From Ignavibacteria bacterium (lineage in GTDB: Bacteria > Bacteroidota > Ignavibacteria > Kapaibacteriales > UBA2268): 64,000 nucleotides of DNA. Under the pieces are notes generated by a model. It made no database searches. It saw only the letters and a list, made by a program, of their open reading frames with translations, and had not been told where the DNA came from. Both the position numbers and the translations under genes were made by a program. Positions 36,180-45,188 of the stretch are shown piece after piece. Location: NCBI GenBank assembly GCA_026416955.1, contig JAOAEE010000013.1, positions 62,001-126,000 of the forward strand. Direction: 5' to 3'. The first letter of the stretch is position 1. Every line of letters begins with the position of its first letter.

Positions 36180-37387
36180 TGAATTTTAACATATATTTTA
36201 CCAATAATTGGGTCGGTTTTGGCAATTGTTTGTATCCTTTCAACAGATTCTTGGGAAAGTAGTGTACCAGCAACAGCAATTTTTAAACCAGAGTCGGTAA
36301 CTATGTTTCTGGCCAGTGTCATACCTTCCTTCAAATCTTCTATTTCTATTTGTCTTTCCGTTGGTATTTTGAGCATTGTAGCACGGTGTGCAAGATATTG
36401 GTCCAAAAGAACTACTACCCTAAAATCGTAAAGCCTTCGCGATTCGACTTCGAGCATAGAAACGATTTTGTTGGTTTCGTACTTTTTCTGTTGGAAATAG
36501 TCATCGTAATCAATGACTACTCTTAGTATTCGCGAGGCAAGAGGAATATTGCCCTTTTCAAGTTTATCGGGCATCCCACTTCCATCGTAATTTTCGTAAA
36601 TGTGTATTACAACATTGGCAACATCTTCGTAGGAACGAAAGAAAGAAAATAATTCTTTTGCGAATAACGGAATTTTTTCCATTTTTTCATTTTTCAAGTA
36701 ACCATTTTGGGTAGGAATTTCCCCTATATTTCTTTCGGGAAGTTGCAATCGGCCAATAAAACATAACTTAGCAGCATCTTTAATCAAATTTTGTAATTCT
36801 TCATTGTTTGGGTCGTATTCATTGGCTATCCAAAGAGCAATTTCCGTTATCCTACCAATTCTTTCTGCACCATCTGGAATTTTTAAGCATTCGAAAAGGT
36901 ACAAAAGGTCGCGCATTCTTAATTTATCTTTTCTTAACTCCTCGCGTAGTTCATCAATAGTTTTTTTATGATTATGAATTGTTTTATAAAGGTGCATTAT
37001 CCGATAAGCATTTTGAAACTTAGCAATTACCTCATCAATTAAGAAAGGTTTATTTATGAAATCATCTGCACCAACCTGAAGGGCTTTGAAATTAAGTTCA
37101 GCGTTAGAATTAGAAGTGATAAAAATTATGAAATTATTTTTTATGCTTGGATTGTACGACTCTCGAATATTCTTTACTAATTGCTCAGTATGATATTGGT
37201 CTTCGAGATAATTTGCAACTATAACCATTAGGTCTTGATATTTTTGAACCAAATCCCAGCATTCTATTCCATTATCAACAGTAAAAATTGGTGACTTTCT
37301 GAAAATTCTTTCTATAACTTTTTTTAGTGAGTTTTTTGTTGATTCATTTTTTTCAACTATGCAAAATGGAATGAAAAGTTCTTCCAT
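36176..37387 (-). CDS. Degenerate receiver plus HD-GYP-like protein
   Basis: This 403-residue protein has a receiver-like domain (1-125), a coiled-coil linker (about 130-160) and an HD-GYP-like domain (about 165-320), then about 80 residues of unknown fold. The receiver lacks the usual acidic pair (VEKNES) and phospho-Asp (VIVANYLED), though the Lys of NKPF remains. The HD-GYP region keeps the frame of the family (YENYDGSGMPDKLEKGNIPLASRI). The metal-binding HD pair is instead CF (KLCFIG) and the HHE motif is IYE. Both catalysis and phosphorylation look unlikely, so it is probably a binding or scaffold protein. It overlaps the half-ClpB stop (TAATG) and flbD (ATGA). Confidence 0.8.
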   Translation of the reverse strand: MEELFIPFCIVEKNESTKNSLKKVIERIFRKSPIFTVDNGIECWDLVQKYQDLMVIVANYLEDQYHTEQLVKNIRESYNPSIKNNFIIFITSNSNAELNFKALQVGADDFINKPFLIDEVIAKFQNAYRIMHLYKTIHNHKKTIDELREELRKDKLRMRDLLYLFECLKIPDGAERIGRITEIALWIANEYDPNNEELQNLIKDAAKLCFIGRLQLPERNIGEIPTQNGYLKNEKMEKIPLFAKELFSFFRSYEDVANVVIHIYENYDGSGMPDKLEKGNIPLASRILRVVIDYDDYFQQKKYETNKIVSMLEVESRRLYDFRVVVLLDQYLAHRATMLKIPTERQIEIEDLKEGMTLARNIVTDSGLKIAVAGTLLSQESVERIQTIAKTDPIIGKIYVKIQ

Positions 37388-38709
37388 TAAATCTCAACCC
37401 CTTTGCTCTTCAATTCACGCATTAATGCTTCGCGTTCAATTTCGAGTTGGCGAATTTTTCTTTCAATTGTGTCAATTTCCTCTGGCAAAGATTCTATCTC
37501 GAGTTTAATTTTGCTTGCTGCTTCATCTATCAAATCAATTGCTTTATCTGGCAAAAACCTATCGGTAATATATCTATGAGAAAGCTCGGCAGCGGCTACA
37601 ATAGCTGCATCAGAAATTTTTACTCCGTGGTGAACTTCATATTTTTCTTTTAAACCACGAAGAATGGAAATAGTCTCTTCGACTGTTGGTTCATCAACAA
37701 ACACTTTTTGGAATCGTCGCTCTAATGCTGGGTCCTTCTCAATATATTTTTGATACTCATCAAGAGTAGTAGCCCCAATACATCGAAGTTCTCCTCGAGC
37801 AAGAGCAGGTTTAAGAATATTTGCAGCATCCATACTTCCTTGTGCTGCACCAGCTCCAATAAGTGTGTGGATTTCATCAATGAAAAGTATTATTTGGCCA
37901 TCGGAACTGGAAACTTCTTTAATAACTGCTTTCAACCTTTCTTCGAATTGACCTCGGAACTGAGTTCCAGCAACAAGTGCTCCCATATCAAGCATTACAA
38001 CAATTTTGTTCTTTAAATTTTCTGGCACATCACCCGAAACTATCATTTGGGCAATTCCCTCAACTATCGCAGTTTTCCCAACCCCAGGCTCCCCAATTAA
38101 CACTGGATTGTTTTTTGTTCGTCTTGAAAGAACTTGCAAAACCCTCCTAATCTCTTCTTGTCTTCCAATAACGGGGTCGAGTTTACCTTCCCTAACTTCG
38201 TCATTTAATATTCGCCCATATCTCCTTAAAGCCTGGTACTTTTCCTCGGGAGTTTGGTCTGTAACTCTATGTCCTCCACGAATTTCTTTAAGTATTTTCA
38301 AAACATCTTCTTTTGTTACATTAAAACTTTTCAACAAGTCGGCAACATTAGAACGAACGGTTATCAATGAAAGTAGAAGATGCTCGACACTAATGAATTC
38401 ATCGTGCATCTGTTTTGCTTCTTTAAATGCTACGTCAAATACTTCGTTTAAGGAAGGACTAAGATACAGATTGGTACCATATCCAGTAACTTTTGGCAAA
38501 CTTTCAAGAAGTTCATTAACTTTTATTCTAATTCTTGGAATATTAACCTCTAGTTTTTTTAGAATTTCAACAACTATGCCTTCTTCCTCTTGGATAAAAG
38601 CAGCAAAAAGATGAATTGGCTCTAAAGTTTGATGGTTATAGTTTGTGGCAATTTCTTGTGCTGTTTGAATAGCTTCTTGGGACCTTAAAGTAAATTTTTG
38701 TAGGTTCAT
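37387..38709 (-). CDS. Half-length ClpB: N domain plus first AAA+ module only
   Basis: The sequence is strongly ClpB-like. It has a Clp-N repeat domain (residues 1-145), then NBD1 with Walker [10 protein letters not shown], Walker [23 protein letters not shown] sensor and Arg-finger ALERRFQ. It continues into the first turn of the middle domain ([20 protein letters not shown]) and stops at residue 440. A normal ClpB is about 860 residues. The missing middle domain and NBD2 are not in any frame downstream, because an intact regulator gene begins at the stop codon (TAATG). It may remodel specific partners or act as a hexameric adaptor. A full ClpB may exist elsewhere. Confidence 0.88.
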   Translation of the reverse strand: MNLQKFTLRSQEAIQTAQEIATNYNHQTLEPIHLFAAFIQEEEGIVVEILKKLEVNIPRIRIKVNELLESLPKVTGYGTNLYLSPSLNEVFDVAFKEAKQMHDEFISVEHLLLSLITVRSNVADLLKSFNVTKEDVLKILKEIRGGHRVTDQTPEEKYQALRRYGRILNDEVREGKLDPVIGRQEEIRRVLQVLSRRTKNNPVLIGEPGVGKTAIVEGIAQMIVSGDVPENLKNKIVVMLDMGALVAGTQFRGQFEERLKAVIKEVSSSDGQIILFIDEIHTLIGAGAAQGSMDAANILKPALARGELRCIGATTLDEYQKYIEKDPALERRFQKVFVDEPTVEETISILRGLKEKYEVHHGVKISDAAIVAAAELSHRYITDRFLPDKAIDLIDEAASKIKLEIESLPEEIDTIERKIRQLEIEREALMRELKSKGVEI

Positions 38710-38798
38710 CTTTCACCAAATCTTAAACAGTAATTAATAAAAACAATAATTTTACTTGCAAATATTCTTTTAAATATGCAACTTAATAAAATTTATGG

Positions 38799-38810
38799 AA
38801 ATTTGATATT
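38799..38810 (+). promoter_or_regulatory. Shared AAATTTGATATT box upstream of porX
   Basis: The 12-mer AAATTTGATATT lies 29 bases upstream of the porX start. The identical 12-mer occurs upstream of porU at 57426. The AATTTG part resembles the Bacteroidota -7 element (TAnnTTTG), so it could be a promoter core. No convincing -33 box is visible. Confidence 0.3.
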
Positions 38811-38839
38811 CTCTGCACAATTTGTTTTTCGAGGGAAAA

Positions 38840-40420
38840 ATGGAAAAAAATAGGGGAAAAATACTTTGGATTGACGATGAAATCGAACTTTTGAAGCCAC
38901 ATCTAATACTACTTAGACAAAAGGGATACGAAGTAGATACTGCAACTAATGGAGAAGATGGTATTGAACTCGTAAAGAAAAATCTTTACGACATTATCTT
39001 TCTCGATGAAATGATGTTAGGTATGAGTGGGCTGGACACACTTGTCGAAATTAAAGACATTAACCCATACTTACCTGTTATCATGGTTACAAAAAACGAA
39101 GCAGAAACTTTAATGGAAGAAGCAATAGGCCGAAAAATAGATGATTACTTGACTAAACCAGTCAATCCAACCCAAATATTAGCAATTTGTAAAAGATATT
39201 TAGAATCGGAGAGAATAAACCAAGAAAAAATTATCCAAAACTTTCTTATCGACACAACAAATATTAGAACAAAACTTAACGAAAATCTTGAATGGGAGGA
39301 TTGGAAAGAAATTTATTTAAAACTTGTATTTTGGTCGTTGGAATTGGACAAGTACCCATCCATAGGTTTTTCGGACTCACTTCGGGATATTTTTCGGGAG
39401 GCAAATACTGTTTTTTCGGATTATATTGAAAGGAATTACAAGGAATTAATAAATACTTCACCAAGCGATAATCGCCCATTATTATCTCCCGAAATTTTCG
39501 AAAAATTTGTAATACCAAACATAAATTCCAAAACCAATCTTTTCTTCTTTGTAATTGATTGCTTACGCTTGGACCAATGGTTAGTTTTTGAAGAAATTCT
39601 TCAACAATTCTATAAAATTCATAAAGAATATTATCTTTCTATTCTTCCAACAGCAACTCCGTATGCAAGAAATTCAATTTTTGCCGGATTGTTTCCCTAC
39701 GATATTCAAAAGTACTACCCACAATTTTGGGTCGGTGAACTAAACACAGAAGACCACAAACAAAATGCATTCGAAAAAGATTTACTTATCGAACAATTGA
39801 CAAGAAAAAAAGTTAAACTCCAAACTCCCTTAACTTATATCAAAATCCACGAGACTGAATTCGGAAAAAAAGTTGAAAGCGAAATACATAAGTATACAAA
39901 AAATCAACTTACAGCAATCGTTGTAAACTCCGTAGATATGATTGCACATTCAAGGTCAGACTTTGCTATTTTGAAGGAAATCGCCCCAAATGAATCAGCA
40001 TACCGTTCGCTGACACGTTCTTGGTTCAGTCATTCAAGCCTTTTGGGAATGCTACAATCTTTATCGCAATATCCAAATGTAAAAATAATTCTTACTACCG
40101 ACCACGGTTCGATAAGATGTATGCGTGGTGTAAAAGTCTTAGGTGATAGAGAAACTTCAACTTCTCTTCGATATAAGTTTGGCAAAAATGTAAAGTGCGA
40201 ACCGCGTTATGCTATGCAGGTTCAAGATTTGACAGAACTAAAACTACCCAAAATATCAATTACAGTTAATAACATAATAGCAAAAGAGGATTATTACTTT
40301 GTTTATCCAACCGACTATCACTATTATCTTCAAAGATATAAAGATAGTTTTCAACACGGTGGTATTTCTTTGGAAGAAATGATTATTCCAATTGTTACTT
40401 TGGAACCGAAAAACACCTAA
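38840..40420 (+). CDS. porX: T9SS regulator PorX: receiver plus PglZ domain
   Basis: The ATG at 38840 with GAGGG five bases upstream gives 526 residues; the track start is a TTG 18 bases earlier. The receiver (1-125) has ILWIDDE, the phospho-Asp in IIFLDEMMLGMSGLD and the Lys in TKPVNP. The remainder is a PglZ alkaline-phosphatase-superfamily domain (FFVIDCLRLDQW, LPTATPYARNSIFAGLFP, VVNSVDMIAHSRSD, LTTDHGS). This matches PorX, which in Porphyromonas works with PorY and the SigP sigma factor to control T9SS genes. It is divergent from the half-ClpB operon. An alternative label would be a PorX paralogue. Confidence 0.9.
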   Translation: MEKNRGKILWIDDEIELLKPHLILLRQKGYEVDTATNGEDGIELVKKNLYDIIFLDEMMLGMSGLDTLVEIKDINPYLPVIMVTKNEAETLMEEAIGRKIDDYLTKPVNPTQILAICKRYLESERINQEKIIQNFLIDTTNIRTKLNENLEWEDWKEIYLKLVFWSLELDKYPSIGFSDSLRDIFREANTVFSDYIERNYKELINTSPSDNRPLLSPEIFEKFVIPNINSKTNLFFFVIDCLRLDQWLVFEEILQQFYKIHKEYYLSILPTATPYARNSIFAGLFPYDIQKYYPQFWVGELNTEDHKQNAFEKDLLIEQLTRKKVKLQTPLTYIKIHETEFGKKVESEIHKYTKNQLTAIVVNSVDMIAHSRSDFAILKEIAPNESAYRSLTRSWFSHSSLLGMLQSLSQYPNVKIILTTDHGSIRCMRGVKVLGDRETSTSLRYKFGKNVKCEPRYAMQVQDLTELKLPKISITVNNIIAKEDYYFVYPTDYHYYLQRYKDSFQHGGISLEEMIIPIVTLEPKNT

Positions 40421-40437
40421 GATAATAAAATTTTTTT

Positions 40438-40445
40438 TAAATTTG
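40438..40445 (+). promoter_or_regulatory. Candidate -7 promoter element of tRNA-Ala
   Basis: TAAATTTG matches the Bacteroidota housekeeping -7 consensus TAnnTTTG and lies 10 bases before the tRNA 5' end. The -33 region shows no clear TTTG. Confidence 0.4.
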
Positions 40446-40455
40446 CAATTGCTGT

Positions 40456-41202
<747 letters not shown>

Positions 41203-41260
41203 AAACAATAAATAATAAATTATTTAGTAGAAGTAATAATTATTTCTTTTTTATGACATT

Positions 41261-44200
41261 TCAATATCTAATAAACATAATGTTACGAAAATTATCCCCT
41301 ACTTGGATAAAAGCAAAATAAATCCCATTTGGTAAATTAGATAAGTCAATTTCGTATTCGTTCCCTATTTCGTTTAATAGGGATTTTTGGTTGAACACTT
41401 TATTTCCTAAAATATCAAACAAACTAACAGAAAGTATCGGATTTTCAAAGTTATCTGGAACACGAATAAAAAGGGTCTTCCCAGAACAAACTATATTAAT
41501 TGTTTCGATGGAAATCGGAAAGTTAATTTTTGCCACATTTGTATCAATAGTAACAATAATTGGTTTCGAAGTGTCACTCCCACAAGTACCTTCAACCACA
41601 CAATAATAGTTACCCCCATCCAAAGAAGAAACCTTTGTTAATTTTAAAGTATTATTTTTTTCACCTAAAAGCTTAATGTCATTTTTGTACCACTGATATT
41701 TCAGATTTCTCCCTTCACTTTGGACATAAAGTATCAAACTTTCATTAACTTTTACAATAGTATCTTTGGTTTGTGAAAGAATTTTGGTTTTAGGAATAAC
41801 CTCCACGGTGACTTCTTTGCTTTCTAATTTCGGGGGACAAACACCAGAAACGGTCACCTTATATTTTCCGGAATGAACTGGTAAAAGTTTTCTAAGAACC
41901 AAAACTGAATCAATAGCACCTTCAATCGTTTGATTATTAAATAACCATTGGTATTTAATTCGGGAACCTGTTGCAGAAACATTAAACACTATTGAATCGC
42001 CTTCGCATAATTCTATGAATTCAGTCAATGGATTGAAAGAAACTAACTTTGGGGGTTCGAGAATAATAATTGGAGATTGTATTGTTGCAATCATACCTTT
42101 GGGGTGGGATACTCTTATCCAAACCTTTCCAATAATGTTATTCGGGATTGTAATATTAGTCGACAATCCCTTAATTGCATTAGCAACCAGTATCCATTCG
42201 GATGAATTGTCCTGTCGTATTTCTACATCGAAGGAATCGGGTTGTGTAATACCTTCTACCCCCCATTTGACTTGGACACTAGAACCCGGACAATATTCTT
42301 CATTTCCAAAGGGAGCTTCGAAGCGTAATGTTGCTTCAACATTTTTTAAAATAAACCCATCTGGAAATGAATTAGAGGAAACATTTTTTAAAGGATTAAC
42401 AATCGGAAAATTCGATGAAGATGTTTTACCAACAATATAATAGTCTCCAACATAATTAATAAATATCTTGTTAGGGATATCATCTTCATTACCACCTAAA
42501 ATATTACTATACGAAATTCCACTTCCATCGCTCAACATTGAAACAAAAAATATATCATTCTTAAGGAACTTTTTTCCAGAAGGGTTATTCACTATTGGAA
42601 AATTAGTAGAACTTGTGTAACCAACAATGTAAAAGTTTTGAGTGCCTTTGTGAAATCCAATTGATTTCGGAACATCTGTTCCAGAACCACCAAGGAAAGT
42701 CGAAAAAACAAGGTTCTGGCTTTTATAAGTCCAACCATATTGAGTGGTAGTATTAATATTTGAAAGAGAAGCAACAAAAGCCTCTTCTTGCCCTTTAATT
42801 GTATTTTGGTATGCAGTTTGGGTAAGAGGAAAAGTAACACTCGAAGGTTCTTTAAAAGTTTTTCCAGCAAAAACGACTTTTTCATCTGTTCCATAATACC
42901 AAACAGTAGTGACAAAATCATCCGCGATACCACCAAAGAAAGATGCATATTCTAATCCACCGCTGGAGCCAAGAATTTTGATAACCACTCCATCAAAATT
43001 CCCATTATATGTCCTATCGAATGGTGATTCCAAAATATATTCATAGGAACCGTAATAGTAAACTCTAACTGGAAAGGCAGGAAAGTCGTTAGATTTTGTT
43101 GCACCACCTATATAAACATATTCAGAAGGAGAAACACACATATCATAAGCAAAATCATCTTCTATTCCACCAATATAAGTACAAGTCCTAATTGCTTGAC
43201 CAGTATTGGAAATTTTTGCAAAGAAAATATCATTTTTACCTTTCAAAGAACCTTGGTACGCACCGCCGGTAACTGGCAAATCTGGGGAATTTGTATACCC
43301 TAACAAATAAATACCATTGTCACCTGAAAGTTTAACAGAAGTAAGAATATCATCTTTGCTGCCACCAAAATAAGTAGAGAAAATCAATTCATTGCAATCA
43401 GAATTAAATTTGCATATATATGCATCTTGCAATCCATATGATGACTTTGACATTGAATTTACAAGGGGAAGGTCGTTAGAATTCGTGAGTGCCCCAATAT
43501 AAATGAAATTTTTGTCATCTACAAGAACATTAGTTGGGCTCTCGCTGGAGCTACCCCCAATTAAAGTAGAAAAAATTAGTTCTCGTTTTGAGCCTTTCAC
43601 ATTGAATTTAGAGACAAAAATATCTTTTTCCCCCTTATAACTTTGCGAATAAGAACCCGGGGTCGTAATAAAATTGAATGATTCGGTCCAACCAGTCACA
43701 ACAATTATTCCTTGCGAAATTTCAACAAGGTCTACAATTTCTTCGGAGCTAGAACCACCTACTAACGTGCTAAGAACTAAAGGGTCAACAATTAACTCTT
43801 TTTGTTTATCGTAATTACCAATTTCAAAAGTAAATGTATTTTTGTTAATCTTTTTGAATGATGCATCAACACGAGAAATTTTTTGATTTTCATCCTGATA
43901 AACAAATAGATTCCTATGAATAATTTCTCCCAAAGATGTCACTAACACTATCTCATCGGAGTTACATTTTAATATCTCTGCACCCTCGATTTTTATTTTT
44001 ATATTCTCTGGATTAGCATTTGGGTGCACCACAAAATCGTATCTAGGTTGTTCATTACAAGTTAATACAAGGTCTATTCCCGGTAATATATTTGATATTT
44101 TTATTTTTTCATAACCTTGAACGTTCTTTATCCATTTCTTTGGATTATTACCATAAAAGAAATTTAGTTTCCAATCACTAAACTTAAATTCTTCGAAATC

Positions 44201-44458
44201 TTGAAAAACACTCCCTTCAATTTGAAATTTGATTACATCCCCAACCTTTGAAAAAGAATCACCATCTTTTCGATTAGAAAAATAATTGAAGTAAATTGCA
44301 TCATTTGTTACATAAAAAGCAAGGTTGGGATAAAAAACTGCATACTTTATTGGTAAATCCCATTGTCCATAGTTTTTAATAAAATAGTTATAAGGAATTT
44401 GGGAAAACAAACCAGTATTCAGCAAAAGAACCAAAAAAAACATTTTTAATTTTTTCAT
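41261..44458 (-). CDS. Giant secreted SBBP-repeat and Ig-like protein with T9SS sorting domain
   Basis: The ATG at 44458, with GGAGGT a few bases upstream, is preferred over the TTG at 44470, giving 1065 residues. After the signal peptide an N-terminal domain (NYGQWDLPIKYAVFYPN) covers about 20-230. At least seven SBBP-type propeller repeats follow (STLIGGSSSESP, STYFGGSKDDIL, STFLGGSGTDVP and others) at about 235-690. A beta domain and two Ig-like domains follow at about 800-985 (YQWLFNNQTIEG, YQWYKNDIKLLGE). The end is a type A sorting domain (LPNGIYFAFIQVG). It is presumably a cell-surface protein secreted by the T9SS. Its ligand is unknown. Confidence 0.85.
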   Translation of the reverse strand: MKKLKMFFLVLLLNTGLFSQIPYNYFIKNYGQWDLPIKYAVFYPNLAFYVTNDAIYFNYFSNRKDGDSFSKVGDVIKFQIEGSVFQDFEEFKFSDWKLNFFYGNNPKKWIKNVQGYEKIKISNILPGIDLVLTCNEQPRYDFVVHPNANPENIKIKIEGAEILKCNSDEIVLVTSLGEIIHRNLFVYQDENQKISRVDASFKKINKNTFTFEIGNYDKQKELIVDPLVLSTLVGGSSSEEIVDLVEISQGIIVVTGWTESFNFITTPGSYSQSYKGEKDIFVSKFNVKGSKRELIFSTLIGGSSSESPTNVLVDDKNFIYIGALTNSNDLPLVNSMSKSSYGLQDAYICKFNSDCNELIFSTYFGGSKDDILTSVKLSGDNGIYLLGYTNSPDLPVTGGAYQGSLKGKNDIFFAKISNTGQAIRTCTYIGGIEDDFAYDMCVSPSEYVYIGGATKSNDFPAFPVRVYYYGSYEYILESPFDRTYNGNFDGVVIKILGSSGGLEYASFFGGIADDFVTTVWYYGTDEKVVFAGKTFKEPSSVTFPLTQTAYQNTIKGQEEAFVASLSNINTTTQYGWTYKSQNLVFSTFLGGSGTDVPKSIGFHKGTQNFYIVGYTSSTNFPIVNNPSGKKFLKNDIFFVSMLSDGSGISYSNILGGNEDDIPNKIFINYVGDYYIVGKTSSSNFPIVNPLKNVSSNSFPDGFILKNVEATLRFEAPFGNEEYCPGSSVQVKWGVEGITQPDSFDVEIRQDNSSEWILVANAIKGLSTNITIPNNIIGKVWIRVSHPKGMIATIQSPIIILEPPKLVSFNPLTEFIELCEGDSIVFNVSATGSRIKYQWLFNNQTIEGAIDSVLVLRKLLPVHSGKYKVTVSGVCPPKLESKEVTVEVIPKTKILSQTKDTIVKVNESLILYVQSEGRNLKYQWYKNDIKLLGEKNNTLKLTKVSSLDGGNYYCVVEGTCGSDTSKPIIVTIDTNVAKINFPISIETINIVCSGKTLFIRVPDNFENPILSVSLFDILGNKVFNQKSLLNEIGNEYEIDLSNLPNGIYFAFIQVGDNFRNIMFIRY

Positions 44459-44491
44459 CTTTACCTCCAAAAATTATAAGGGAATATAATG

Positions 44492-44520
44492 AAAAAAAAT
44501 TTATTTTTTGTAAAATAAAT
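44492..44520 (-). terminator. Probable terminator of the priA-lipoprotein operon
   Basis: On the minus strand ATTTATTTT and AAAATAAAT form a 9-base-pair stem with a 4-base loop, followed by a run of seven or eight T residues. The stem is all A-T, so it is weaker than a classical terminator, but its position just after the lipoprotein stop fits. Confidence 0.5.
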
Positions 44521-44554
44521 CTTAACAACAATGTAGTACTATTTGTTACAAAAT

Positions 44555-45169
44555 TCATTGGTTACAATTTGGAATGGGTAAAACTGTTGACGAAGGAAAT
44601 TCTTTCCTTAAGAGTTCAAAGTAGAAATTTGCCTTTTCTACTTCTTTTTGTTCACAATATATTTTACCAAGTTTCAACAAAGTTTTTTCTTTTATTTCTT
44701 TATCAACATTCTCGTTATGATATAATTCTGTTAAATCTTGGATACTTGCTGAAATCTGCTTCATTTCGTAAAGGCATTCTGCTGCTCGAAACCTTGCATA
44801 CCAAAAATAAAAATCTCTAATATTTGCACGATTAATAAAAGCAAGAAATATTTGTAAAGCACTCTTGTAATCGCCAGCCTCGAAAAGTTCATTCCCTCGA
44901 CTAATTTCTTTGGGAAAATCACCTTTGTTGGAAAGTTCAATTTCTAATGTATCAAAATTTCTTTTATTACCTTCTCTTAATGGTGGAAGGATTTTTTCAT
45001 TTGGTTTAGTTTGGTCGATAATTGTGTAGTTTCCAGCAGTATCAATATTACTCTCTTCACTTTTTTGAACTTTGGGTAACTTGATGTTGTAACGTGTTTG
45101 TACAGTGGAAGTACAATTTTGAAAAATCAAAGACGCAAGCAAAATTAAAACAATTTCCTTATATCTCAT
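44555..45169 (-). CDS. TPR-like lipoprotein
   Basis: The start is moved to the ATG at 45169, which gives a lipoprotein signal (YKEIVLILLASLIFQNC) and 204 residues; the track start at 45220 overlaps priA. After a disordered Lys/Glu-rich linker the C-terminal ~110 residues form TPR-like helical repeats (FEAGDYKSALQIFLAFINRA, AAECLYEMKQISASIQDL). The shape resembles YbgF/BamD-type outer-membrane helpers, but is too short and divergent to assign. It follows priA by 19 bases. Confidence 0.7.
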   Translation of the reverse strand: MRYKEIVLILLASLIFQNCTSTVQTRYNIKLPKVQKSEESNIDTAGNYTIIDQTKPNEKILPPLREGNKRNFDTLEIELSNKGDFPKEISRGNELFEAGDYKSALQIFLAFINRANIRDFYFWYARFRAAECLYEMKQISASIQDLTELYHNENVDKEIKEKTLLKLGKIYCEQKEVEKANFYFELLRKEFPSSTVLPIPNCNQ

Positions 45170-45188
45170 ATCTTCAAAGTTAAAAAAT

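Noticed and set aside
38006-38614. 202-codon plus-strand ORF opposite half-clpB
   Set aside because: It is the antisense shadow of the strongly conserved ClpB NBD1 and has no recognisable domain or ribosome binding site.
37387-38709. Frameshift or pseudogene explanation for the short ClpB
   Set aside because: No NBD2 sequence occurs in any downstream frame and the stop overlaps the next intact gene's start codon, so a simple frameshift does not explain it.
42015-42440. 141-codon plus-strand ORF inside the SBBP protein gene
   Set aside because: The minus-strand SBBP frame is clearly real, with repeats and signal peptide; the other is a shadow.
42300-43800. Possible tandem DNA repeat or CRISPR-like array
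   Set aside because: The periodicity is protein-level (SBBP repeats) with diverged DNA and irregular spacing; no CRISPR array or cas gene is present.
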